Shown: one piece after another, positions 16,066 to 22,464 of the stretch
Layout of the letters: each line of letters starts with the position of its first letter
Numbering within the stretch: position 1 is the first letter of the stretch
Assembly (NCBI GenBank): GCA_016932965.1
Contig: JAFGBW010000071.1
Span: 1 to 22,464, forward strand
Direction of reading: 5' to 3'
From: Candidatus Auribacterota bacterium
GTDB lineage: Bacteria; Auribacterota; JAFGBW01
Length of the DNA stretch: 22,464 nt
The notes under the pieces: model-generated
Told to the model about the DNA's origin: nothing
The model's input: the letters and a program-made list of their open reading frames with translations, nothing else
The model's database searches: none
Program-made: the position numbers and the translations under genes

Positions 16066-16725
16066 TCAGAAATAACGATAATGACCCACCATTTTCCATG
16101 CAAAAAGCATGTCCTGTACCTTGGGGCCGCTTTTAATGCTGTGATGCGCAATCATGTACCGGTTTGGACGGTTTTTACTGGGGAGATCCACCACAATGCC
16201 GATGTGCAGTTTGTTATTGATTTTCCATACAACGATATCACCTGGAAGATAATCCCTTGACCGTCGGGTCACCGGAAGTTCTATTGCTTTATTTCTAAAA
16301 TAGACCATCAGATTTCTTACGCGACGGTGATCAATACTGGGATCAGGTACTTCCCCCTCTTCAAAATTCAGCATGTACAGATTGAAATTGGACTGCAAAT
16401 GCTCGTAAAGTTCCTTTTGAATATCCACCCCGGCGTTCCGAAACGCACGAATGACAAGATCTGTGCAAACCCCCTTGTCAGACGGAATGTCCCCTCCGGG
16501 ATAGTTTATCCTGCAATAGGATGGATCATATTGTATCTTTCTTTTAGTCAGTTGCTTGGCCCCTTCAATAAAATCCTTCAATGCACTTTGATTGGCCGGT
16601 TCTTCCAACTGCAGAATTTTTGGACAAGCGGCCGTGATGATAAAAGAAAACAGCAAACAGAAAAAAATCCATCTGCCCCCGGAAATAATATAGATCAGAT
16701 CTTTATTGAATACACGCATCATCAT
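16066..16725 (-). CDS. Exported DUF1287 family protein
   Basis: About 219 residues. A hydrophobic N-terminal segment (WIFFCLLFSFIITAAC, about 19-34) directs export. The IITAAC end is only a poor lipobox because the -3 residue is Thr, so lipidation is unsure. The body has the DUF1287 hallmark PGGDIPSDKGVCTDLVIRAFR with Cys87, later PGDIVVW and HIGIVVD, then MIAHHSI. The Cys and two His positions fit an NlpC/P60-like hydrolase fold, hence a possible periplasmic peptidoglycan or amide hydrolase; this is inference, as the family is uncharacterised. Three in-frame ATGs (16725, 16722, 16719) and a GTG (16731) follow AGGG; 16725 or 16722 are best spaced. It is a single gene behind a perfect promoter. 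Confidence 0.88.
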   Translation of the reverse strand: MMMRVFNKDLIYIISGGRWIFFCLLFSFIITAACPKILQLEEPANQSALKDFIEGAKQLTKRKIQYDPSYCRINYPGGDIPSDKGVCTDLVIRAFRNAGVDIQKELYEHLQSNFNLYMLNFEEGEVPDPSIDHRRVRNLMVYFRNKAIELPVTRRSRDYLPGDIVVWKINNKLHIGIVVDLPSKNRPNRYMIAHHSIKSGPKVQDMLFAWKMVGHYRYF

Positions 16726-16784
16726 GATCACCCTGAAAAAACAATGATGTTATAAATATAGGTTGTTTTTTTAAACGTCCGTAA

Positions 16785-16813
16785 ATTATACAGCACAACG
16801 CATGCCATGTCAA
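16785..16813 (-). promoter_or_regulatory. Perfect-consensus sigma70 promoter for the DUF1287 gene
   Basis: Read on the minus strand, TTGACA (16813-16808), a 17-nt spacer (16807-16791) and TATAAT (16790-16785) match the sigma70 consensus in all 12 positions. Transcription would start near 16778, about 53 nt before ATG 16725. Nothing else promoter-like of this quality was found in the window. Confidence 0.75.
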
Positions 16814-16987
16814 CCTCATTTTAAATACACTGAATAACGATACAGACCTTCTTCCGGCCTGCCATCTGACCGATGGAAAATACATCGCCTATTTGATAAA
16901 AACCGATTATCATGCCCTGAAACAATTGATTAAGATGTTCGTTAACCGGATACTCCGTTTTGAACAAGATCAACTGATAATAAGCCT

Positions 16988-18613
16988 ATGAAACAGCCCC
17001 GTATTCGATTCATCAACATCATGGAACTGTTGTCCGTGACCATGATCCCCATGGCACTCACCTTTTATCTGATGCAGCCGATAGGCATCGGATGGGATGA
17101 ACCCAGCTATATCTTAAGCGGCATAAGGTATCTCGAATGGTTCCGGAATCTTTCCCTTGAATCCTTCTCTCCTGTTCATATCAACCAGTACTGGAATATC
17201 AACCATGAACATCCCCCCTTGGCCAAACTGGGCTTTGGCCTTTTCCATGTTCTTTTCAACAACCAGCTGGGATTACTGGATTCAGCCCGCTTCTTCAACT
17301 GTTTTTTGTATGGCTTGTTTAACCTGGGCCTGTTTATCTTTCTGGATTCCCTCTATTCGAAAAATACCGCCAGGCTCACCATTCTAATTCTGCAGTGTTT
17401 TCCCAGATTTCTCACTTATACCCATACAGCCATGCTCGATTTCCCGGTTGCCTTTTTATGGCTAGCAATGACTTGTACCTATTTCATGACAACAAAAAAC
17501 GCGAAGTATTTCATTCACTCCTGTCTTTTTTACGGGGCGCTGCACTTGACGAAATTCACAGGGGCCATGGCTGTTTTTCCTGCCTTTATCTGGGGACTGT
17601 TTTATGAACCTTTAAAAACACTGAAAAAAATCTTTCTTCTTTTGCTTTTTGGTTTCATGCTGTTCATGGCATTATGGCCTTGGTTTTATCACGATACGAC
17701 TCAAAAACTTAACAATTATTTCCTGAATAAATACGCCAGGGTGAGCCTGTTCCAGAAAAAATTTCATCCTGAAAATGCATATGAAAAACTGCCGTCAGGT
17801 ATTCCCGTATATTATCTGGGGCGGATCTATCAAAAAGACCATTCATCCATTCCCTGGCACTATACACCCGTTTTATTTTTGACCAGCCTCCCTTCCGGTA
17901 TTTTATTCTTCTTCACCATAGGATTGTTGAGCGGTATTCATAACAGAAAAAAGGATCCCTTTATGTTTCTATGCGTTGTCAATGTGATCTGCCTCGCGGT
18001 GGTCATGATGCTCCCGGTGTTCCCCAAATACGCAGGAATCCGCTTTCTTCTTCCCTTGTACCCTTTCGCAGCCATCTTGAGCACCACAGGCATGAAAACG
18101 TGTTATTCATGGAGCGCTTCTCCCGCCAAACGTTTTGCCCTTTTCCTTCTTGCCGTCTTTTTTGCATGCAATTTTCTTCCGGTTGTCAAATACAGGGATT
18201 CTCTTTCCAATTATTACAATGCCGCCGCAGGAGGCATCAAAGGAGCCGTGAAAACAGGGCTGCCGATCAATGACGCGGATTTATCTTTTTCTCCTGAAAT
18301 CATCCAATATATCAATGATCATCTGAGAGAAAACGGAAAAATCACACTGACTCCGACCAGCCCGTATGTGAGGCAATTATACCAAGACCTCGCTCTTTTC
18401 CGGCCGGATATCCGGATAGTGGAGACACCCGATGAGGCTGACTGGATTATTCTTTTTTATGCTCGGGAATTTTTTGATGAAACCCTCAGAGATTTATTCC
18501 GTGAAAGCACGCCTGTTTATAAGAAAGAAGTGCAGGGTGTCACGCTTTGCCAGATCTATGAGAGGACGGTCGTTCGGACCAATAAAGATATTCCCTCAGG
18601 GAAAGAAAAATAG
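16988..18613 (+). CDS. Membrane glycosyltransferase, PMT_2/ArnT-like (GT-C fold)
   Basis: This 541-residue polytopic protein would transfer a sugar from a polyprenyl-phosphate donor at the periplasmic face. After the first helix comes GIGWDEPSY (D37, E38), the catalytic acidic pair of the GT-C first loop. INHEHPPLAK (E74, H75, PP) follows, as in GT39/GT83 enzymes. About ten hydrophobic segments follow, including TRFLTYTHTAMLDFPVAFLWLA, then a soluble C-terminal part (about 430-541) with mixed alpha/beta character. ATG 16988 has no strong ribosome site. A stop-free frame from 16785 ends in TGA at 16989-16991, giving an ATGA overlap, but it lacks a usable start. The neighbours do not name the acceptor; a lipid A, glycan or protein target are all possible. 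Confidence 0.87.
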   Translation: MKQPRIRFINIMELLSVTMIPMALTFYLMQPIGIGWDEPSYILSGIRYLEWFRNLSLESFSPVHINQYWNINHEHPPLAKLGFGLFHVLFNNQLGLLDSARFFNCFLYGLFNLGLFIFLDSLYSKNTARLTILILQCFPRFLTYTHTAMLDFPVAFLWLAMTCTYFMTTKNAKYFIHSCLFYGALHLTKFTGAMAVFPAFIWGLFYEPLKTLKKIFLLLLFGFMLFMALWPWFYHDTTQKLNNYFLNKYARVSLFQKKFHPENAYEKLPSGIPVYYLGRIYQKDHSSIPWHYTPVLFLTSLPSGILFFFTIGLLSGIHNRKKDPFMFLCVVNVICLAVVMMLPVFPKYAGIRFLLPLYPFAAILSTTGMKTCYSWSASPAKRFALFLLAVFFACNFLPVVKYRDSLSNYYNAAAGGIKGAVKTGLPINDADLSFSPEIIQYINDHLRENGKITLTPTSPYVRQLYQDLALFRPDIRIVETPDEADWIILFYAREFFDETLRDLFRESTPVYKKEVQGVTLCQIYERTVVRTNKDIPSGKEK

Positions 18614-18737
18614 TCGGTTATCTCCTCCAGAGGTAAAGGAGGCTTGAAATGATTATCGGCAGAAAGCCTCTATAGTAAAGCTACTCAAAGTCACGTGATC
18701 CTGGGTACTGTTATATTATTAATAAAATATTTATTCA

Positions 18738-18882
18738 CCACGAAGGACACGGAGGGATTGGAATGGTGAGTTATGAGTTGGAATAAAAAAATTCATTTAA
18801 ACTCAAAATTTAAAACTCAACACTGATAACTCTTTCCGTATTTGTCAAACTTTTAGCGTCCAAAGGCTGTAATGATTCACCC
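18738..18882 (+). repeat. Composite intergenic repeat, locus III
   Basis: The 18614-18888 spacer has no gene. CACCACGAAGGACACGGAGG (about 18738-18757) is the reverse complement of the CCTCCGTG module at locus II. Next come GAATGGT, GAGTTAT, GAGTTGG (18761-18781), then opposite-sense heptamers AAACTCA, AAATTTA, AAACTCA, ACACTGA, TAACTCT (18799-18833). The two sets could pair as a hairpin. Last is CCGTATTTGTCAAACTTT with GCGTCCAAA (18836-18882), ending 6 nt from the stop codon of the radical SAM gene on the opposite strand. AGGCTT/AAGCCT near 18640-18670 is a weak stem without a T-run. Confidence 0.65.
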
Positions 18883-18888
18883 AATTAT

Positions 18889-20280
18889 TTAAAACAACCA
18901 GCGCAGGATTCTCCGGAAAATATATTTTTTACCCTGCATCTCAATGATTTCACGAAGCAGATGAATAAAAATCCTGGGTCTCAAATAGAAGCGGAGGAAG
19001 GCGTAACGCTGGATATTTTTCAATTCTGTCTCAGTCAGACCGGAAGGAATGAAAGCCACATCAGCAAAGGTGGAATCCATGGCGGTCTTAATCGAATCCC
19101 TGGCCTGCTCATAGGCTTCCGTACCTTCATAAGGATGAAACAGCATGAAATTCGCGAGATCCAAAGGAATCCGAAGGGAGAAATCCACGGTTTCCATCAT
19201 TTCCCGCCTGGTTTCCGTCGGATAACCTAAAATAAAAAAGCCTGTAACCAGGATACCGTGTTTTTTTATGAGCCGTATCCTTTCCGCTGTCTTTTCCAGA
19301 TCCAGATTCTTATGCATCAATTTCAATATTCTCAGGCTGGCAGATTCAATCCCGACCGATAAGGAATAAAGTCCTGACCGCTTCATGAGGTCCAGCAGGG
19401 AATCATTCAAATGTTCCAGACGGGTCCCATTGGGCAGAGACCACCTGAGATTGAACCCCTCCTCAATCAATCTTCTGCAGAAAGCTTCAACGTACGCGGT
19501 ATCCGTAATGAAATTGTCGTCGATAATGTGCAGTTCCTTCATTCCATATTGCCCCGTCAACGTCCTGATCTCCCTGATCACCACTTCGAGACTCCTGTAT
19601 CTCACTTCCCTGCCCATCACGTTATGGGCGGCACAAAAGGAACAGTGGTGGGGACATCCCCTTGAAATGGCCACGGATGTGACCGGGAAACGGCTGGAAA
19701 AACCCGCGTGGGGAACAGGCGGATACTCGTCCGGTTTCAATGCCGTCCAATCAACTTTCAATCCTGAAATATCCCGGATGGGGACAAACTCATTCGTGAT
19801 CGCGAATCCGTTGATCCTTGTCTGCAGACCGGATATTCCTGACAATTCATCAAGTCTGACAGTATCCAGCTGACATTGGTGTTTCATCAAGACAAGACAG
19901 AGTTCCCTGAAACTGATCTCACCTTCCCCGCAGATGATGAAATCCGCATCCCTGTCATAGAAATCCGCCATTTTATCCCGTAAAATGGAAGCCTGGGGAC
20001 CGCCCACGACCGTAATGACAGCGGGAACAGTTTCTTTGATCTTCCTGAGGTATTCCTTGACGCGCAGGTAATTGGGTTCAATCGTTTTGAACCCGACCAG
20101 ATCGTAACGGCCCTGCCTGATGAAGGCGATGAGTTTTCCTGTCCCTTTTTCATTTTCCTTGATCAGATCCAGAATCGTCACCTCGGCAATATCGTTCACA
20201 GCACCGCTTAAAAAACCTAAACCCAACGGGGGGGTGATCCCGTCAGAAACACAATAAGGATTGATCAGTAATATTTTCAT
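18889..20280 (-). CDS. B12-binding domain/radical SAM protein
   Basis: This protein has 463 residues. Residues 1-150 form a B12-binding-like domain (MKILLINPYCVSDG, TPPLGLGFLSGAV, YDLVGFKTIEPNY, VVGGPQAS, DFIICGEGEISF). The radical SAM part carries C209-X3-C213-X2-C216 in SRGCPHHCSFCAAH, then IIDDNFI, SVGIESAS and GFFILGYPTET. That pattern is typical of the large BchE/HpnP/P-methylase-like superfamily. A C-terminal helical extension is basic. DxHxxG is not seen, so the cofactor is probably bound base-off or not at all. The frame extends to 20334, but ATG 20280 starts the family-typical sequence and lies 4 nt after the upstream stop (20285). Co-translation with the membrane glycosyltransferase suggests both act on one lipid or glycan. 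Methylation or ring chemistry on it is speculation. Confidence 0.9.
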   Translation of the reverse strand: MKILLINPYCVSDGITPPLGLGFLSGAVNDIAEVTILDLIKENEKGTGKLIAFIRQGRYDLVGFKTIEPNYLRVKEYLRKIKETVPAVITVVGGPQASILRDKMADFYDRDADFIICGEGEISFRELCLVLMKHQCQLDTVRLDELSGISGLQTRINGFAITNEFVPIRDISGLKVDWTALKPDEYPPVPHAGFSSRFPVTSVAISRGCPHHCSFCAAHNVMGREVRYRSLEVVIREIRTLTGQYGMKELHIIDDNFITDTAYVEAFCRRLIEEGFNLRWSLPNGTRLEHLNDSLLDLMKRSGLYSLSVGIESASLRILKLMHKNLDLEKTAERIRLIKKHGILVTGFFILGYPTETRREMMETVDFSLRIPLDLANFMLFHPYEGTEAYEQARDSIKTAMDSTFADVAFIPSGLTETELKNIQRYAFLRFYLRPRIFIHLLREIIEMQGKKYIFRRILRWLF

Positions 20281-20284
20281 GGAA

Positions 20285-22231
20285 TCAAAGCCGGAATAAT
20301 ACAAACCATTTTGCCAGTTCCTCCGGCAAAACATTTTTTTGTCTCAGGACATTCAACAACTGGTAGTATAATGACTCCTCCTTGGATCCCGGAGCAAAAG
20401 CATAACCGGCAACGGCGGGATACCGGCTTTGGTAGGAATCCTGGAGCCTGGTCCATTCGGAAAGATTGAACAGAATGTGCGTGAATCCCCTGTCTTTGAT
20501 GAGCTGCAACACTTGACCGATGTCATCCGAATCTCTCAGCACATCCTCAAGCAGATTTTTATCATACAGCGTGGAGGCATAAACGTTAAAATGACAGCCG
20601 TAGGTTTTGGCCTCGGCAATCATCAGGATGTGATGCCGGGGCAGAAGTGTCTTATTCAGATATTCCCGGACTTTGAAATAGGGATCATTGAGGGTGAACA
20701 GCCGTTCCGCCGCCGATTTCAGTCCAAGGGCATAGGGAACGATTTGATAATTCAGCAGGAAAACAGCAGTGATTCGCATGAACAGATAGATGACGAGCAA
20801 CATCGTTAACGGCTTCCAGAATCTTTTCTGCAGGAAGCCCTTAAAATGAACGATCCCGCATGACATCAGAATGGGATATACCGGTAAAAGATACCGGATA
20901 TCCCCGATAGAAAACATCCCCCATACGGGCACAACCAGCAGGGGGACCAGGCTTAACTCTCCATGAAAGAAAGAAAGCGGGATGAGGCTTCCGTCCAGGT
21001 CGGAAAATAATTTTTTTAACAAGAGCGGCAGATTGATGCCGGTTCCCTTGTGAAACCGGATGAACTGCTGATGTCTGAAATCATCCCAGTTCAGCGTATC
21101 AAAAAATCGGCTGAAAAATGGAAAAACAGGATTGCCGGTCAAAAGATGATTTTTCAACAGCCAGGGAAAAAATACCAGGGCGGCTGTCAAAAAAGTCCAA
21201 GGCATGTTCCGTAATGAGAGGTTTTGTCTCAGCAGCCTGATCACCAGATACACCAGTCCGGGCAACACAAAAAAAAGGCCCGCCTGGTATTTAAACCCGG
21301 CTGTGATACCGGCTAATATTCCTGTTAAGATAAAATCCTTCCGGTCCTGAAAAGAGGCGTAATGAATCTGGAACAGATAAACGCAGCAGGAAAAGGAGAC
21401 AAAAAGGTCGATATTGCCCTGGATGATTTGTTTGAACACCTCCTGATTGGAACCGATGAATCCGACGGCAAAAAGAGTGATGAATCCGTTTCCCGTTTTC
21501 TCAAAGATATAATCGGCACACATGAAAAGAATAAAAAGGATCTGAAATACGATGAGAAATTTGGCGGCCAGTTCCCGGCCGAGAAGAAGGCAATTCAGAT
21601 TCAGCATTTCAGCATTCATCGGAAAATTCGAATACATGTTTCCGGGAATGTAATGAATCGAATGGGCCTGCATGTATTTGGCCGGAACGGCCATGTGATA
21701 CACCAGGCTGTCATACCAGGAAAAGGGGGAGTAGCCGTTCGCAAACAGGATCAGCATGAGCAACCCCGTCAAAACCCACAGGATTTTTTCACCGTAGAGA
21801 TGATATCTTCTGTTGATGTCCGTGATTATCCCCCTCATTTTCTCCTGATGCCTGATCAGAAACCAGCCGTTAAAAAAAATCATCAGCCCCCAGAAAAGGC
21901 TGGAATACAGCAGTGAACTGAAACCTAGTATCAGGGTCAGGAAGATCCACACCTGCATCCCCACCAGCATGTTAACAAAAAAACGGATCGGTCGGGGCGG
22001 ACAAATCCTGACCGCGTTGAGAAGTATTTCTCCGGTCATAACGCAAGACACCTGAATCATCAGGGCGGCGAACAACGGCATGAATTGTCCCGGGAGACGG
22101 GACAGGAATACCCCGGCATGAACAGGAAAAAACAGTCCCGCTAGTCCCAAAAACAAAACGAACAGTCCGGAAGCAAGGAGGATAGCCTGACTCCTGGTTA
22201 AGAATGAACTGGCGTATTTCATTCTTTTCAT
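20285..22231 (-). CDS. Polytopic membrane glycosyltransferase, PMT_2-like
   Basis: About 648 residues with a dozen or more hydrophobic segments, then a soluble C-terminal region (about 540-648). After the early helices, FSWYDSLVYHMAVPAKYM places D174 where GT-C enzymes keep their catalytic acid. NMYSNFPMNAEMLNLNCLLLG follows, and QGNIDLFVSF and KYQAGLFFVLPGLVY are conserved-looking. It probably uses a polyprenyl-linked sugar at the outer face of the inner membrane. The frame is open upstream to 22444, but that extension runs antisense over the DUF47 gene and is rejected. Start options are ATG 22231 (used), ATG 22222, and TTG 22258, which has AAAGGA 6 nt upstream. It precedes the radical SAM gene by 4 nt, so they form an operon. 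Family assignment rests on fold pattern more than on strong motifs. Confidence 0.8.
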   Translation of the reverse strand: MKRMKYASSFLTRSQAILLASGLFVLFLGLAGLFFPVHAGVFLSRLPGQFMPLFAALMIQVSCVMTGEILLNAVRICPPRPIRFFVNMLVGMQVWIFLTLILGFSSLLYSSLFWGLMIFFNGWFLIRHQEKMRGIITDINRRYHLYGEKILWVLTGLLMLILFANGYSPFSWYDSLVYHMAVPAKYMQAHSIHYIPGNMYSNFPMNAEMLNLNCLLLGRELAAKFLIVFQILFILFMCADYIFEKTGNGFITLFAVGFIGSNQEVFKQIIQGNIDLFVSFSCCVYLFQIHYASFQDRKDFILTGILAGITAGFKYQAGLFFVLPGLVYLVIRLLRQNLSLRNMPWTFLTAALVFFPWLLKNHLLTGNPVFPFFSRFFDTLNWDDFRHQQFIRFHKGTGINLPLLLKKLFSDLDGSLIPLSFFHGELSLVPLLVVPVWGMFSIGDIRYLLPVYPILMSCGIVHFKGFLQKRFWKPLTMLLVIYLFMRITAVFLLNYQIVPYALGLKSAAERLFTLNDPYFKVREYLNKTLLPRHHILMIAEAKTYGCHFNVYASTLYDKNLLEDVLRDSDDIGQVLQLIKDRGFTHILFNLSEWTRLQDSYQSRYPAVAGYAFAPGSKEESLYYQLLNVLRQKNVLPEELAKWFVLFRL

Positions 22232-22268
22232 GATGAGGCATTTCTTGAAAAACAACAATATTTTTCCT

Positions 22269-22296
22269 TTGCCTATCAGCATCATTTTAGTATACG
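22269..22296 (+). promoter_or_regulatory. Weak candidate promoter for the DUF47 gene
   Basis: TTGCCT (22269-22274), a 16-nt spacer and TATACG (22291-22296) lie about 28 nt before ATG 22325. The match is modest. It overlaps the 5' end of the opposite-strand glycosyltransferase region, so the two genes share a very short divergent spacer. Confidence 0.25.
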
Positions 22297-22324
22297 TAAA
22301 ACCCATTTTTAAAAGGATGGTAGT

Positions 22325-22464
22325 ATGGGATTTTATATTTTGGATTTGCTCCTGCCGCGTGAAACCAAATTCTTCACTTACATGATCCAGCAGACGGAGT
22401 GTTTTGAGGAAGCTTCCCTGGCATTTAAGGAACTCATCTTTCATATCGAAGAACTGAAACCGGA
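22325..22464 (+). CDS. DUF47 (PhoU-like, phosphate transport regulator) family protein, N-terminal part
   Basis: This gene runs off the right edge; 46 codons are visible. It reads LPRETKFFTYMIQQTECFEE followed by ASLAFKELIFHIEELKP. That is the typical start of DUF47/PhoU-like helical proteins, in which an acidic E-rich first helix contributes metal-binding residues. Such proteins commonly sit next to a PiT-type phosphate permease, which would be expected beyond the edge. ATG 22325 is preceded by AAAGG with 8-nt spacing. A longer frame on the opposite strand covers the same bases, but this one has clear family character. Confidence 0.8.
   Translation, partial: MGFYILDLLLPRETKFFTYMIQQTECFEEASLAFKELIFHIEELKP

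Noticed and set aside
18622-18672. Intrinsic terminator after the glycosyltransferase
   Set aside because: The CCTCC/GGAGG and AGGCTT/AAGCCT stems are short and not followed by a run of T.
20281-20334. 18-residue extension of the radical SAM protein
   Set aside because: It overlaps the end of the glycosyltransferase gene; MKILLINPY is the usual start of this family.
22232-22444. N-terminal extension of the minus-strand membrane glycosyltransferase
   Set aside because: The stretch is antisense to a convincing DUF47 gene start and reads unlike a membrane-protein N-terminus; internal starts at 22231, 22222 or 22258 are available.

Overview
The window looks like a piece of a Gram-negative chromosome of moderate GC. 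An outer-membrane TolC-like protein, a membrane-fusion protein, exported lipoproteins and periplasm-facing enzymes point to a two-membrane cell. The multi-PAS hybrid kinase, radical SAM/B12-type proteins and repeat-littered spacers are compatible with an anaerobic deltaproteobacterial (Desulfobacterota-like) organism, but that placement is an inference. No rRNA, tRNA, CRISPR array or insertion sequence was seen.

Layout. 1-960 (minus) is the N-terminal part of a GlgX-type glycogen debranching enzyme that runs off the left edge. 1373-5089 (plus) is a large membrane hybrid histidine kinase (Cache-like sensor, four PAS domains, kinase, receiver). 10832 down to 5372 (minus) is an export operon: small lipoprotein, TolC-like outer-membrane factor, HlyD/MacA-like fusion protein, LolD/MacB-like ATPase, FtsX/MacB-like permease. 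It is preceded by a promoter whose spacer holds a near-perfect palindrome. 11095-12348 (plus) is a radical SAM protein. 14246 down to 12355 (minus) is a translationally coupled pair, an exported tryptophan-rich DUF6600 protein and a pteridine-reductase-like SDR. 14707-15834 (plus) is an orphan ABC-2 permease. 16725-16066 (minus) is an exported DUF1287 protein behind a perfect-consensus sigma70 promoter. 16988-18613 (plus) is an ArnT/PMT-like membrane glycosyltransferase. 22231-18889 (minus) is a second membrane glycosyltransferase with a radical SAM/B12 protein 4 nt behind it. At the right edge a DUF47 (PhoU-like) gene starts divergently at 22325.

The export operon would form a MacAB-TolC-like conduit across both membranes. 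The glycosyltransferases and the second radical SAM protein suggest modification of a lipid or surface glycan, with substrates unknown. The unusual part is the non-coding DNA: three mosaic spacers (about 5273-5364, 14330-14650, 18738-18882) reuse the same modules. These are degenerate arrays in strict 7-base phase, octamer runs of the CCTCTGCG/CCTCCGTG kind, and a roughly 46-52 bp element which at two loci ends 6-7 nt from the stop codon of the facing gene. A further heptamer array sits inside the export operon.
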